Source of the DNA: Ruegeria sp. TM1040
GTDB taxonomy: Bacteria; Pseudomonadota; Alphaproteobacteria; Rhodobacterales; Rhodobacteraceae
Direction of reading: 5' to 3'
Length of the DNA stretch: 64,000 nucleotides
Assembly: GCF_000014065.1 (NCBI RefSeq)
Contig: NC_008044.1
Span: 209,501 to 273,500, forward strand
Shown: piece after piece, positions 1 through 8,824 of the stretch
Layout: every line of letters starts with the position of its first letter
Numbering within the stretch: the stretch's first letter is position 1
Program-made: the position numbers and the translations under genes
The notes under the pieces: model-generated
Seen by the model: the letters and a program-made list of their open reading frames with translations, nothing else
The model's database searches: none
What the model was told of the DNA's origin: nothing

Positions 1-2
1 AG

Positions 3-281
3 ACCTGGGTGCAGGAAAAGCCAGGCTGCTATGTCGCGCAGGCGCGCACCCCGCTCGTGGACTTCGAAAATGAGATCGGCATCCCCCTGACGCAGCATGA
101 AGATGTGGATGGGGAAGAGATCGACACGCTTGGCGGGCTGGTCTTTATGCTCTCGGGGCGGGTTCCGGCCCGTGGAGAAGTGATCGAGCATCCCGAGGGT
201 GCTGAATTCGAGGTCGTTGACGCAGATCCGCGTCGGATCAAGCGGTTGCGCGTGCGTCTGCCGGGTATCGCGGCAGAATGA
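3..281 (+). CDS. CorC/HlyC-family protein, C-terminal part (5' end outside window)
   Basis: This is the last 92 or so residues of a protein that starts before the window. The visible part matches the transporter-associated CorC_HlyC domain that closes haemolysin-like CBS-pair proteins: an IG.PL...DVDGEEIDTLGG.VF...GRVP.RGE.I pattern followed by F.V.DADPRRIKRLRV. Family members are implicated in magnesium/cobalt homeostasis or membrane integrity, but no substrate can be read from this fragment. The stop overlaps the lnt start in an ATGA arrangement, so the two genes are translationally coupled, as in many proteobacteria. The in-frame GTG at 9 is not a real start because the frame stays open to the window edge. 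Confidence 0.85.
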   Translation, partial: TWVQEKPGCYVAQARTPLVDFENEIGIPLTQHEDVDGEEIDTLGGLVFMLSGRVPARGEVIEHPEGAEFEVVDADPRRIKRLRVRLPGIAAE

Positions 282-1804
282 ACTTGCCGCAACGGCTCGG
301 CAGGCTCGGCTCCTATGGGCTGGCGGCGGGAGCGGGCGCGCTTATGGCGCAGGGCTTGGCTCCCGTCTCTGCTGTTTGGGCGACGCCGATATCGCTGTTG
401 GTTGTGGCCGCGCTTTTTCATCATGCGTCCTCTCCACGCGCTGCCGCCGTGGTTGGTTGGCTGTTTGGATGTGGCTATTTTGGCTTTGGTCTCAGTTGGA
501 TCATGGAGCCGTTTCAGGTCGATGCGGCGACGTTTGGCTGGATGGCGCCCTTTGCGCTGATGTTGATGGCGGCGGGGCTCGCGCTTTTCTGGGGCGTGGC
601 GTTCTGGGGGGCTGCGCGGCTTGGGCGCGGGAACGGGCGCATATTCGCGCTCATCGGTGGCTGGACGCTTATGGAGCTGGCACGGGCCTATGTGCTCACG
701 GGGTTTCCTTGGGCCGGGTTTGCGCAGCTTGCCTTGATCGGCGATCTGGCACTGCGGGCGGTGCCCTGGGTGGGGCCGCATGGTGTGGCATTGGCCATCT
801 TGTTGGCCATTTTACCGCTCGTCTTGATCCGGCGGCGTCCTCTTTTGGCTATTGGGCCCGCAGCATTGGTTGGGGTTGTGACGATCTGGCTACCGCAGGG
901 GCAGCCGTTTGGTGGTCATCTGCCCCTCACCGAGCAGACCGTGCGGCTGGTACAGCCAAATGCGCCGCAGGCGGAGAAATGGCTCCCTGAAAAGCGGTGG
1001 TCATTTGTGCAACGGATGTTGGAGTATACCGCCGCCGAGCCGGAGCAGGCCTTTGGGAATCGTCCTGATCTGGTGATCTGGCCCGAAACTGCCATCCCGA
1101 CACTCCAGAACTATATTGACGACTTCCGGCCCGCACTGGTGGAAGCGACCAGAGGGTCAGAGCTTCTCTATGGGATTCAGCGCGAGGAAAACGGGCGCTA
1201 CATGAACTCCGCCGTGGTAATGAATGCTGCGGGAGAGGCGCTCGACATCTATGACAAGATGCATCTTGTGCCCTTTGGGGAGTATATGCCGCTCCCGCAA
1301 TTCTGGGAGAGGTTTGGCGTCTTCGGCCTCGCGTCACGCGCCAAGGGGGGCTACGCGCCCGGCACGGAACGCAGGCTCTTGCAGACCTCCGCAGGCCGGG
1401 CGCTTGCGCTGATCTGCTACGAGGGTGTGTTTGCCCAGGATGTCAACGCAGCCCCCGAGCGCCCCGATTATCTGGTGCTGATTACCAATGACGCGTGGTT
1501 CGGGAGCTATTCGGGCCCCTATCAGCACCTCGTACAGGCACAACTGAGGGCCGCCGAACAGGGGCTGCCCATGGTGCGCGTTGCCAATACCGGGATCACC
1601 GCCGTGATCGACCCCTATGGTCAGATCCGCGATAGTTTGGCGCTGAACACCTCCGGATATCTCGATGCCCGCCTGCCCGCGCCGCTGCCTCCGACGCTCT
1701 ACAGTGGCACCGGGGATTGGCCGGCGGCATTGGTGGCGGCCTTTCTCTTGGGTGTCTCCGTGCTGCCACGTTTGCGTTTGAAGCGCCGGCGAACACTTGC
1801 TTAA
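278..1804 (+). CDS. lnt: Apolipoprotein N-acyltransferase
   Basis: Inner-membrane enzyme that adds the third acyl chain to the N-terminal cysteine of lipoproteins, the last step of lipoprotein maturation. The 508-residue length is normal for the family. The first ~200 residues are strongly hydrophobic with several membrane segments, and the rest is a nitrilase-fold periplasmic domain. The expected Glu-Lys-Cys triad is visible: Glu270 in WPETAIP, Lys327 in YDKMHLVPFGEYMP and Cys380 in ICYEGVF. A conserved ITNDAWFG stretch follows. The ATG overlaps the stop of the upstream CorC-like gene, and the riboswitch-controlled metK follows. Several lipoproteins elsewhere in this window would be substrates. 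Confidence 0.96.
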   Translation: MNLPQRLGRLGSYGLAAGAGALMAQGLAPVSAVWATPISLLVVAALFHHASSPRAAAVVGWLFGCGYFGFGLSWIMEPFQVDAATFGWMAPFALMLMAAGLALFWGVAFWGAARLGRGNGRIFALIGGWTLMELARAYVLTGFPWAGFAQLALIGDLALRAVPWVGPHGVALAILLAILPLVLIRRRPLLAIGPAALVGVVTIWLPQGQPFGGHLPLTEQTVRLVQPNAPQAEKWLPEKRWSFVQRMLEYTAAEPEQAFGNRPDLVIWPETAIPTLQNYIDDFRPALVEATRGSELLYGIQREENGRYMNSAVVMNAAGEALDIYDKMHLVPFGEYMPLPQFWERFGVFGLASRAKGGYAPGTERRLLQTSAGRALALICYEGVFAQDVNAAPERPDYLVLITNDAWFGSYSGPYQHLVQAQLRAAEQGLPMVRVANTGITAVIDPYGQIRDSLALNTSGYLDARLPAPLPPTLYSGTGDWPAALVAAFLLGVSVLPRLRLKRRRTLA

Positions 1805-1821
1805 TCTCTCAAAGCTATAGA

Positions 1822-1850
1822 TTGACCCAGCACACGAGTGCGCTTAATGC
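1822..1850 (+). promoter_or_regulatory. Predicted sigma-70-type promoter of metK
   Basis: A TTGACC element at 1822-1827 and TAATGC at 1845-1850 are separated by 17 bases, and transcription would begin just before the riboswitch aptamer. This is a sequence match only. Confidence 0.5.
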
Positions 1851-1860
1851 GCTCTTTCAT

Positions 1861-1907
1861 GCCGCCACAACGGCTTCCTGGCGTGGCGGATCTCATCCAA
1901 TGGAGCA
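1861..1907 (+). promoter_or_regulatory. SAM/SAH riboswitch upstream of metK
   Basis: A 7-bp helix pairs CCGCCAC (1862-1868) with GTGGCGG (1883-1889) around a loop reading AACGGCTTCCTGGC. The loop TTCC can pair with GGAG at 1902-1905 to form an H-type pseudoknot that hides the Shine-Dalgarno sequence just upstream of the metK ATG at 1916. Loop sequence, helix position and the GGAGCA tail match what I remember of the SAM/SAH riboswitch class, described from Rhodobacterales metK leaders. By established knowledge of that class, bound SAM or SAH stabilises the pseudoknot and shuts down translation of SAM synthetase. Confidence 0.9.
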
Positions 1908-1915
1908 CATCTCTT

Positions 1916-3097
1916 ATGAGCCGTACCAACTACACCTTCACCTCGGAATCCGTTTCCGAGGGGCATCCGGATAAAGTCTGCGACCGGATTTCCGATGCCG
2001 TTCTCGATGCGCTGATCGCCGAAGAACCCGAGGCGCGCGTTGCCGCCGAGACCTTTGCCACCACAAATCGCGTGGTGATCGGGGGTGAGGTTGGCCTGTC
2101 CGATCAGGCCAAGCTGAAGGACTACATGGGCAAGATCGACGAGATCGCCCGCGCCTGTATCAAGGATATCGGCTACGAGCAGGACAAGTTTCATCATGAA
2201 ACTGTCGAGATTACCAATCTTCTGCACGAACAATCCGCGCACATTGCGCAGGGTGTAGATGCCGCAGGTGACAAGGACGAGGGTGCGGGCGACCAGGGCA
2301 TCATGTTCGGTTTTGCAACCGATGAGACCGATGCGCTGATGCCGGCCCCGATACAGTTCTCCCACGCGATCCTGCGCCGCCTTGCCGAAGTGCGCAAGAA
2401 TGGCACCCTGCCGGTTCTGGGCCCCGATGCAAAATCCCAGATCTCGGTCCGGTATGATGCGGGCAAACCCGTTGAAGTCACCTCCTTGGTTCTGTCCACG
2501 CAGCACCTTGATGAGAAACTGACGTCCGCTGATATTCGCGCGCTCGTTGAGCCGTATATCCGCGAGACCCTGCCCGAAGGCTGGCTGACCGACAACACGG
2601 TCTGGCACGTCAACCCGACCGGAAAATTCGTGATCGGCGGCCCCGATGGCGATGCAGGTCTGACCGGACGCAAGATCATCGTGGACACCTATGGTGGGGC
2701 AGCCCCGCATGGTGGCGGCGCGTTTTCGGGCAAAGATCCCACCAAAGTGGACCGTTCGGCGGCCTATGCGGCACGCTACCTCGCGAAAAACGTGGTTGCG
2801 GCAGGGCTTGCGCATAAATGCACCCTGCAGCTGTCCTATGCGATCGGTGTGGCAGCGCCTCTTTCGATCTATGTCAACACCCACGACACCGGTGCTGTGC
2901 CGGATGAAAACATCGAAACCGCAATCCGCAAGTGCATGGACCTCACGCCACGCGGGATCCGTACCCATCTTGGCCTCAACAAGCCGATCTACCAGCGCAC
3001 CGCGGCCTATGGCCACTTCGGTCGTGCACCCGAGGCCGATGGCGGTTTCTCGTGGGAGCGTACCGATCTGACCGAGGCTCTCAAAGGCGCGGTCTGA
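1916..3097 (+). CDS. metK: S-adenosylmethionine synthase
   Basis: Makes S-adenosylmethionine from methionine and ATP in the cytosol. The 393-residue protein opens with a hallmark [18 protein letters not shown] stretch (ATP and metal binding) and keeps the GAGDQG motif and the late [16 protein letters not shown] motif. An upstream in-frame TTG at 1838 is rejected: it would put coding sequence through the riboswitch, whereas ATG 1916 follows the GGAGCA ribosome site at ordinary spacing. Regulation is most likely translational feedback by the adjacent SAM/SAH riboswitch. The gene ends before a strong intrinsic terminator. Confidence 0.97.
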   Translation: MSRTNYTFTSESVSEGHPDKVCDRISDAVLDALIAEEPEARVAAETFATTNRVVIGGEVGLSDQAKLKDYMGKIDEIARACIKDIGYEQDKFHHETVEITNLLHEQSAHIAQGVDAAGDKDEGAGDQGIMFGFATDETDALMPAPIQFSHAILRRLAEVRKNGTLPVLGPDAKSQISVRYDAGKPVEVTSLVLSTQHLDEKLTSADIRALVEPYIRETLPEGWLTDNTVWHVNPTGKFVIGGPDGDAGLTGRKIIVDTYGGAAPHGGGAFSGKDPTKVDRSAAYAARYLAKNVVAAGLAHKCTLQLSYAIGVAAPLSIYVNTHDTGAVPDENIETAIRKCMDLTPRGIRTHLGLNKPIYQRTAAYGHFGRAPEADGGFSWERTDLTEALKGAV

Positions 3098-3132
3098 GGC
3101 GCAAGCCAAGGCCTATACGACCAAAGGCATCA

Positions 3133-3165
3133 GGGCGGGGGCAACCTCGCCCTTTTCTGTTTTGG
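3133..3165 (+). terminator. Intrinsic terminator after metK
   Basis: An 8-bp stem (GGGCGGGG at 3133-3140 with CCTCGCCC at 3145-3152, one G-T pair) is closed by a GCAA tetraloop and followed by a T-rich run. Confidence 0.85.
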
Positions 3166-3263
3166 GCCATGTCTTGGCGTTCGTGGGGTGGTTCAGCTTT
3201 GCTCTCTGTGCTTTGATCCCGGTATTGAAAAGACAGGCAGAGAGAGCAGTGGTAGCGAGTGTT

Positions 3264-3938
3264 ATGGCAATGGCAGCATGGAAAAAGACAATCTGGGTAC
3301 ATGCTGCTGTCGTATGTGTGGCCCTCGTCGCGCTGGCGGGACCAGCGCTGGCGCGCAAGGGCAGCGATAAGCGCCTCTATGTCGACGGTGCGACCCTTGT
3401 TTTTGATACAGAATCGGTCTCCAAGGGCCAGCCTGGTGAAATCGTCGTCTCGGACATCGACCTGTTCCGCAGCATGCTTCAGGAACGGTCCGGTATTGAA
3501 ACGCTCCGCCTCAATTCGAGTGGTGGCAGCGTCTATGCCAGCTCCGAAATCGCCTGGATCGTATCGGACTATGGGCTTCATACACAGGTGGATGGCGAAT
3601 GTGTCAGCGCCTGCGTCGACATTTTCCTGGCGGGCGCACGACGCCAGATGACATTGGGGTCAAAGATCGGCTTTCATCGGCGGTCCTGGTCCCCCGAGGC
3701 CGTCGAGGGCTATTACAATGATCTGCGCGAAAATCAGGGGTGGGACACGCCCTTTGTGTTTGGGTCCTGGATCTACGCAGATACCCAGCGCGAGATGTAT
3801 GAATACCTGAGCTACCTGGTCGAGCGAGGCGTGGAGGCCGGGTTCGCCATCGAGACACTGCAGGTGGACTCGGGCGACGAGTGGTATCCCTCACGTCTTC
3901 AACTGATGGCCGCAGGGGTGCTGCGCGAGGCTCCCTGA
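3264..3938 (+). CDS. Exported ClpP/crotonase-fold protein of unknown function
   Basis: A 224-residue protein with an N-terminal hydrophobic segment ending in AGPALA, which reads as a signal peptide, so it is probably periplasmic. The body resembles secreted ClpP-like proteins: LRLNSSGGSVYASSEIA matches the oxyanion strand region, and GECVSACVDIFLAGARR carries a Ser at the position of the ClpP nucleophile, followed by IGFH where the catalytic His would sit. This suggests a serine peptidase or a derived binding protein; the third catalytic residue cannot be assigned. ATG 3264 is chosen because it begins the signal peptide directly; ATG 3270 is an alternative. It lies alone between two terminators or intergenic regions. 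Confidence 0.75.
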   Translation: MAMAAWKKTIWVHAAVVCVALVALAGPALARKGSDKRLYVDGATLVFDTESVSKGQPGEIVVSDIDLFRSMLQERSGIETLRLNSSGGSVYASSEIAWIVSDYGLHTQVDGECVSACVDIFLAGARRQMTLGSKIGFHRRSWSPEAVEGYYNDLRENQGWDTPFVFGSWIYADTQREMYEYLSYLVERGVEAGFAIETLQVDSGDEWYPSRLQLMAAGVLREAP

Positions 3939-4069
3939 GCGCCCATGGGCGCGGATTCAGCCTCATGGCTTGACCTTTGGGGCCACCTGCTGCAGATGAA
4001 GGCGCGATTTCGTCTGCCCCTATTGGGGTGTGTAATCGATACGAGTTTATCAAAGAAAGCCCGCACACG

Positions 4070-4837
4070 ATGTCCGACTCTGACGCTAGCCGCCCTTCCG
4101 CCATCGCCAGCGATGGCCCTGATGCTGCTGGCAAGCACGCGTCAGGTGCCCCGTGGCGGAATTTCTACGGTCGCTTCAAAGGCAAGACGCTGAAACCAAA
4201 TCAGGTGCGCGATCTTGATGAAATGCTGCCCGAGCTCAGCCCCGGTGCGGTTGGGTGGGACGAGAACCCCGAGCGAGAACCGCTGGATCTTGAAGCGCAG
4301 TTTCAGGGGCGTGATGTCTGGCTCGAAGTGGGCTTTGGCGGTGGGGAGCATCTGGTGCATCAGGCCGAGAGCAATCCTGATGTTGGGATCATCGGGGCGG
4401 AGCCCTATGTGAACGGTGTCGCGATGCTTCTTGGCAAGCTGCGCAAGTCGTCAGCGGAAAACGTGCGCGTGCACGCAGGCGATGCCCGCGATCTGATGGA
4501 TGTTTTGCCCGCACAAAGTCTTTCTCGTGCATTCTTGCTCTATCCCGACCCGTGGCCCAAGGCGCGCCATCATCGGCGTCGTTTTGTAACGCAAGAGCAT
4601 CTGGAGCCCCTCGCGCGCGTCCTGAAACCGGGGGCGATTTTTCGCGTGGCTACCGATATTCCGGACTATGTGCGCCAGACCCTTGAAGAGGTGCCAAAGG
4701 CGGGCTTCAAGTGGCTTGCCGAAGGCCCCGAGGATTGGCGAAAGCCTTGGGGTGACTGGATCTCTACCCGATATGAGCAAAAGGCGCTGCGCGAGGGGCG
4801 CACGCCGCATTACCTGACGTTCCAGCGTCAGGACTGA
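4070..4837 (+). CDS. trmB: tRNA (guanine-N7-)-methyltransferase
   Basis: Methylates G46 of tRNA at N7 using SAM. The 255-residue product has the family order: NFYGRF.GK near residue 30, EVGFGGGEHL for SAM binding, GAEPYVNGVAMLLGKL, then the diagnostic LYPDPWPK.RHHRRRFV stretch. The N-terminus before residue 25 is a low-complexity Ser/Ala/Asp tail. ATG 4070 is preceded by an AAGAAAG-like ribosome site; an in-frame start at 3977 would give an unlikely extra 31 residues. The gene follows the exported ClpP-like gene by about 130 bases and ends at a terminator. Confidence 0.93.
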   Translation: MSDSDASRPSAIASDGPDAAGKHASGAPWRNFYGRFKGKTLKPNQVRDLDEMLPELSPGAVGWDENPEREPLDLEAQFQGRDVWLEVGFGGGEHLVHQAESNPDVGIIGAEPYVNGVAMLLGKLRKSSAENVRVHAGDARDLMDVLPAQSLSRAFLLYPDPWPKARHHRRRFVTQEHLEPLARVLKPGAIFRVATDIPDYVRQTLEEVPKAGFKWLAEGPEDWRKPWGDWISTRYEQKALREGRTPHYLTFQRQD

Positions 4838-4868
4838 TCTGCAAGAGGCAGCTTGTCCGATAGAGCAT

Positions 4869-4897
4869 CCCCCCGCCACAGAGGGCAGGGGGCTTTT
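4869..4897 (+). terminator. Intrinsic terminator after trmB
   Basis: CCCCC-GCC at 4870-4877 pairs with GGC-A-GGGGG at 4884-4892 (one bulged A), followed by CTTTT. It sits between convergent trmB and the nitroreductase. Confidence 0.7.
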
Positions 4898-4905
4898 CGC
4901 ATTGA

Positions 4906-5535
4906 TTAGTCGATCTCAGTGACCAGTGCGGCTTTGGATTTGCGCACTTTCGGCATTGGCAACAACCAGTCGCCCTCTTCTGCCCGGGTGCCGAGCGGCA
5001 ACAGAACCTTGGCGCGCAGGCCCTTTGCGCGCAGGTCGAGGATCTCATCCACCTGATCGGGGTCAAACCCTTCCATCGGGGTGCTGTCGACGCCGAGTTC
5101 TGCGGCGGCGGCCAGTGCAAAGCCAAGCGCGATATAGGCCTGATGGGCTGCATGGGCGTGGTTCACCTCTGCGGGGCGCGGCAGGAGCATCTCCTTGAGA
5201 TTGGCAAAGTAGTTCTGAAGCAACTCGGAATCGCCGCGCTCTTCGACCATCTGCGCCACGACCGCGTCAATGCGCTCTTCGGTGTAATTGTCCCAGGCAG
5301 CAAAGACCAGAAGATGGGAGCCATCTGTGATCTGGGCCTGATCCCAGGACACCGGGCGGATTTTCTCGCGCAGGTCCTTGTTGCGAATGACCAAGAGTTC
5401 AAACGGCTGCACGCCGCTGGAGGTCGGCGCCATGCGAATGGCCTCAACGATCTGAGCGACCTTATCCTCGGATACGGGCTTTGAGGGGTCCATTTTCTTG
5501 GCGGCATAGCGCCAGTTCAGCTTGTCCAAAAACAT
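4906..5535 (-). CDS. Nitroreductase-family FMN oxidoreductase (NfsB-like)
   Basis: A 209-residue flavin reductase of the nitroreductase superfamily, probably using NAD(P)H to reduce nitroaromatics, quinones or a similar acceptor; the physiological substrate cannot be read. The family pattern is clear: RYAAKKMDPSKPVSEDKVAQIVEAIRMAPTSSGVQPFELLVI at the N-terminus (FMN phosphate and dimer contacts), and GVDSTPMEGFDPDQVDEIL then KVLLPLGTRAEEGD near the C-terminus. Starts at 5556, 5544 and 5535 are all in frame. I chose 5535 because AAGGA lies eight bases upstream of it, whereas the other two lack a usable site. A 16-bp palindrome upstream may be its operator. Confidence 0.85.
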   Translation of the reverse strand: MFLDKLNWRYAAKKMDPSKPVSEDKVAQIVEAIRMAPTSSGVQPFELLVIRNKDLREKIRPVSWDQAQITDGSHLLVFAAWDNYTEERIDAVVAQMVEERGDSELLQNYFANLKEMLLPRPAEVNHAHAAHQAYIALGFALAAAAELGVDSTPMEGFDPDQVDEILDLRAKGLRAKVLLPLGTRAEEGDWLLPMPKVRKSKAALVTEID

Positions 5536-5601
5536 GGGAGACATCCTTTTCTTCATGTTGCCGCAGACATAACAACTAAACTGAACAGTTCAAGTTGATT
5601 T

Positions 5602-5617
5602 ATCTCGACGTCGAGAT
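5602..5617. promoter_or_regulatory. Perfect 16-bp palindrome, possible operator for the nitroreductase
   Basis: ATCTCGACGTCGAGAT is a perfect palindrome 67 bases upstream of the chosen nitroreductase start. The layout resembles operators of MarR-type regulators, with ATCTCGA half sites, but no MarR gene lies nearby. Function is inferred. Confidence 0.5.
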
Positions 5618-5727
5618 TTATTTAGACGCCAAGGGAATGGGCAACAACCCCCATATTCAAGTTTTATTGGGTCGATGGTGGCGCGCAGCTGCGCGACAGC
5701 CAAAATGGACCTCAAATGACGTTGGGT

Positions 5728-6339
5728 CTAGCGGGGCTTGCGCGCCTCGATCGCGGCAATCGCCTTTGCGACGGCGTCGTCGATGCTGAGGGCGCTGGTG
5801 TCGATGATGACCGCATCCTCTGCTGGCCGCAGCGGCGCTTCGGCGCGGTTCATATCGCGCTCGTCCCGCGCTTTGACATCAGCGAGAACCTCATCGAGCG
5901 TAATGACGCTTCCCTTGGCGGTCAGCTCCAGAAACCGCCGCCGCGCCCGCACGTCGGCGCTGGCCGTCACAAAGAGCTTGGCCTCAGCTTCGGGGCAGAT
6001 CACGGTGCCGATGTCGCGCCCGTCCATCACCGCGCCGCCCGATCGGCGGGCAAAGGCGCGTTGAAAATCCACCAAAGCGGCGCGAACTGCTGCAATCACG
6101 GCCACCTTTGAGGCTGCCTGAGCCACCTCTGGTGTGCGCAGGTCTTCGCGATCCAGATCGCTCACATCAAGCGCTTCGGCGGCGGCAACGGGATTGTCCC
6201 CATCCAGCATTTTCGCCCCGACGGCACGATAGAGCAGGCCTGTATCAAGGTGACCAAAGCCAAAATGCGCGGCAACCGCTTTGGAAATGGTGCCCTTGCC
6301 TGCAGCGGCTGGGCCGTCGATTGCAATCGTAAAGGCCAT
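5728..6339 (-). CDS. cmk: Cytidylate kinase
   Basis: Phosphorylates CMP and dCMP with ATP. The 203-residue protein starts with [20 protein letters not shown], containing the P-loop, and keeps [41 protein letters not shown] and the family's [17 protein letters not shown] stretch near the C-terminus. ATG 6339 is preceded by AGGA at five bases' spacing; the in-frame start at 6351 has no ribosome site. It is the last gene of an aroA-GNAT-cmk minus-strand group. In many alphaproteobacteria cmk is followed by rpsA, but here rpsA lies on the other side of aroA and reads the opposite way. Confidence 0.95.
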   Translation of the reverse strand: MAFTIAIDGPAAAGKGTISKAVAAHFGFGHLDTGLLYRAVGAKMLDGDNPVAAAEALDVSDLDREDLRTPEVAQAASKVAVIAAVRAALVDFQRAFARRSGGAVMDGRDIGTVICPEAEAKLFVTASADVRARRRFLELTAKGSVITLDEVLADVKARDERDMNRAEAPLRPAEDAVIIDTSALSIDDAVAKAIAAIEARKPR

Positions 6340-6398
6340 ATGTGTCCTCATGGGTCGGAAAGGTCAGGGGTCTTGTCTACTTAAGCTTGCCGCGCCTG

Positions 6399-6881
6399 TC
6401 ACGCGGGTTGGGGGCGCCAGCGATAGGAATCGTCGATCCCGTCACTGCCTGTGCGCTGAAATCCCGCGCGCTCGTAAAACGGCCCGGCAGGGCTCCCGGT
6501 GAGGGCGATCAACCGGATTTCCTGACGCGAGGGGCGCGCGATCTCTTCTTGGATCGACTGCAGGATCTGTGCGCCGAGCCCCGTTCCTTGATGCGTGGGC
6601 GCAAGATAGAGGTGATCGAGGTAGAGGTGGTCTGGCATCTGCCGCAGTACCAAAACCCCCACAAGCTCTGACCCGTCATAAAAGGCGGCAGTCGCCGTGG
6701 GGTCATAGCGATCCAAGAAACGACGTCGTACGCGCCCGGGATCAAAACGACCTGACGCTTCAAGGCTTGGACGCATCGCCTCTGCCCGCAGCTCCGCCAG
6801 CGCTTGTGGATCAAGGGGGCCACCTGTCACCACTCGCAAACCTTGCGGTGGCGGCATGCGGGAAAGATCGACGTCAGCCAT
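6399..6881 (-). CDS. GNAT-family N-acetyltransferase
   Basis: A 160-residue acetyltransferase of unknown substrate. Motif A of the GNAT fold is seen in [21 protein letters not shown], with the Q-x-x-G-x-G acetyl-CoA pyrophosphate loop, and the C-terminal [11 protein letters not shown] completes motif B. The start at 6881 overlaps the end of aroA by eight bases, so the two genes are likely translated together; a start at 6905 is possible but would run further into aroA. Placement between aroA and cmk suggests shared transcription, not shared function. Confidence 0.85.
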   Translation of the reverse strand: MADVDLSRMPPPQGLRVVTGGPLDPQALAELRAEAMRPSLEASGRFDPGRVRRRFLDRYDPTATAAFYDGSELVGVLVLRQMPDHLYLDHLYLAPTHQGTGLGAQILQSIQEEIARPSRQEIRLIALTGSPAGPFYERAGFQRTGSDGIDDSYRWRPQPA

Positions 6882-8226
6882 CCGTGCGGATGATCGACGC
6901 CCCAAGATCGCCCATCAGCCGCTCGAAGATGGGAAAGGACGTCGCGATCGGGCTGCCATCGTCGACGGAGACCGGGTTTTGTGCGCCCATACCCATCACC
7001 ATGAACGACATGGCGATGCGGTGATCAAGGAAGCTCTCGGCAGTGCCACCGCCTTTGACACCCTCGGGGCCGCAGCCTTCGACGCTCCACCAGTCCTCGC
7101 CTTCCTCGACGGTGACACCATTGGCGCGCAGGCCCTTTGCCATTGCATCGATGCGGTCGCTTTCCTTCACGCGCAATTCCTTGACGCCAGCCATCATGGT
7201 GGTTCCGGTGGCAAAAGAGGCCACCACAGACAGAACGGGATACTCGTCAATCATCGACGCGGCGCGTTCTGGTGGGACCTCGATCCCTTTCATGTCGGGC
7301 GAGTATTTGGCGCGCAGATCGGCCACAGGTTCGCCGCCTTCGGTCCGAGGATTCTCAAACGTCAGATCCGCGCCCATGTCTTGCAGGGTGTAGAACAGGC
7401 CCGCGCGGGTCGGGTTGAGACCAATCCCCGGCACCAGCACGTCAGAACCGGGCGTGATGAGCGCGGCGCAAACCGGGAAGGCGGCAGAGGAGGGATCGCG
7501 CGGTACTGCAATCACTTGCGGTTTCAGCTCAGGCTGACCGGTGAGGGTAATCACGCGGCCTTCCTTGGTGTCCTCAACCGTGATTTCAGCCCCAAAGCCC
7601 GCAAGCATCCGCTCGGAATGGTCGCGGGTGGCTTCGCGCTCAATCACAACGGTTTTGCCGGGCGCATTGAGGCCTGCAAGCAGAACGGCAGATTTCACCT
7701 GCGCTGAGGGCACCGGCACCTCATAGCGCACCGGCACGGGCTCGGCCGCGCCAACGATGGTCATCGGCAGACGGCCGCCCTCGCGGCCCACGGATTGCGC
7801 GCCAAAGAGCGCAAGCGGATCGGTCACACGCGCCATCGGGCGTTTGTTGAGCGAGGCATCGCCGGTAAAGGTCGCGGTGATCGGCGAGGTCGCCATCGCG
7901 CCCATGATGAGCCGCACACCAGTGCCGGAATTGCCGCAGTCAATCACGTTTTCCGGCTCGGCAAAACCGCCGACGCCCACGCCAAAGACGGACCATTCTC
8001 CACCGCCGTGATTGACGACCTCGGCCCCAAAAGCCTGCATCGCCTTGGCGGTGTCGAGCACATCTTCGCCCTCAAGGAGGCCGGAGATTTTTGTCTCACC
8101 CACAGCCATTGCGCCAAGGATCAATGAGCGATGCGAAATCGACTTGTCGCCAGGGACATGCGCCTCGCCTTTGAGGGGGCTTGCGCGGCGGGAGGTCATC
8201 GGGATGGGCGTGCCGTGGCCGGACAT
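6874..8226 (-). CDS. aroA: 3-phosphoshikimate 1-carboxyvinyltransferase (EPSP synthase)
   Basis: Shikimate-pathway enzyme joining PEP to shikimate-3-phosphate. The 450-residue protein has [15 protein letters not shown] at the N-terminus (substrate binding), [12 protein letters not shown] (PEP binding), the RVKESDRI motif and [10 protein letters not shown] near the end. The LIMG[A] form of the PEP site, with alanine after glycine, resembles the less glyphosate-sensitive class II enzymes; that is inference from the motif. ATG 8226 follows GAGGAG at five bases and is preferred over 8241. It leads the aroA-GNAT-cmk group. Confidence 0.95.
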   Translation of the reverse strand: MSGHGTPIPMTSRRASPLKGEAHVPGDKSISHRSLILGAMAVGETKISGLLEGEDVLDTAKAMQAFGAEVVNHGGGEWSVFGVGVGGFAEPENVIDCGNSGTGVRLIMGAMATSPITATFTGDASLNKRPMARVTDPLALFGAQSVGREGGRLPMTIVGAAEPVPVRYEVPVPSAQVKSAVLLAGLNAPGKTVVIEREATRDHSERMLAGFGAEITVEDTKEGRVITLTGQPELKPQVIAVPRDPSSAAFPVCAALITPGSDVLVPGIGLNPTRAGLFYTLQDMGADLTFENPRTEGGEPVADLRAKYSPDMKGIEVPPERAASMIDEYPVLSVVASFATGTTMMAGVKELRVKESDRIDAMAKGLRANGVTVEEGEDWWSVEGCGPEGVKGGGTAESFLDHRIAMSFMVMGMGAQNPVSVDDGSPIATSFPIFERLMGDLGASIIRTDG

Positions 8227-8605
8227 GTGGGCTCCTCTCATCAGTCGGTCGCAAAAGCTGTTAGCGCATTCACCTCAGCACGTCCACGCAGAAGAGAATG
8301 GGCGCGCGGCGGAGAGTGTTCACCGTTGCGCGCGGCGATCGTCTGCGCGGAGATTTGAAAAAGACGGATTGGGCGGGGCGTTGGATGCGACCGAAGAGTT
8401 CACAGTCGCTTGTGTGGGGGGCTGGAAAGAGCAAGGTCTAAGAGGCCTACATCACTGGCAATTCGATGAAGTTGTGCCACGCAAGCAATGTTAAGGCTCA
8501 GTCCGTCCGTTCAGCTGGGTCGCGCCTGACATTCTATCAGAAGGTCGCTTCTCGCTTCGTCAAAGTCAGGTGCTGGCTTATCCGCGGGGCGCCATGTGAT
8601 GCCCC
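8227..8605. other. Intergenic region between divergent aroA and rpsA
   Basis: About 380 bases before the rpsA promoter. I see no convincing gene; the open frames here lack ribosome sites and family features. The aroA promoter must lie here but no clear -35/-10 pair stands out. Confidence 0.5.
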
Positions 8606-8634
8606 TTGCCAGCAAGGCCCAAACCGCCTATAAG
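8606..8634 (+). promoter_or_regulatory. Predicted strong promoter of rpsA
   Basis: TTGCCA at 8606-8611 and TATAAG at 8629-8634 are spaced by exactly 17 bases. This predicts a leader of roughly 180 bases before the rpsA start. Confidence 0.65.
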
Positions 8635-8681
8635 CCGCCTTGTCAACTGAGATGCGAAAACGCACCAGGACGGACGGAGCA

Positions 8682-8717
8682 GGGTCGGGGCATACCTCGG
8701 CCCTTTGTGTTTGTTTG
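8682..8717 (+). promoter_or_regulatory. Terminator-like hairpin in the rpsA leader
   Basis: A 9-bp stem (GGGTCGGGG 8682-8690 with CCTCGGCCC 8695-8703, two G-T pairs, CATA loop) is followed by TTTGTGTTTGTTTG. Its position between promoter and start codon suggests an attenuator or an autoregulatory site for S1. Confidence 0.55.
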
Positions 8718-8824
8718 TGGTTCCGCCCCCGCCCGCGATTCGCGCTTTGACCGACCAACCCTGTTCAGACCGGTGGAGACAACCACTCGGCCAGCAAAAC
8801 TCTGTAAAGGAAACCTGAGACCAC

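Noticed and set aside
1838-1915. Longer metK reading frame starting upstream
   Set aside because: It would be translated through the riboswitch; ATG 1916 follows the ribosome site and begins the conserved N-terminus.
8242-8500. Open frames between aroA and rpsA
   Set aside because: No ribosome sites, no recognisable family, and composition typical of shadow frames.
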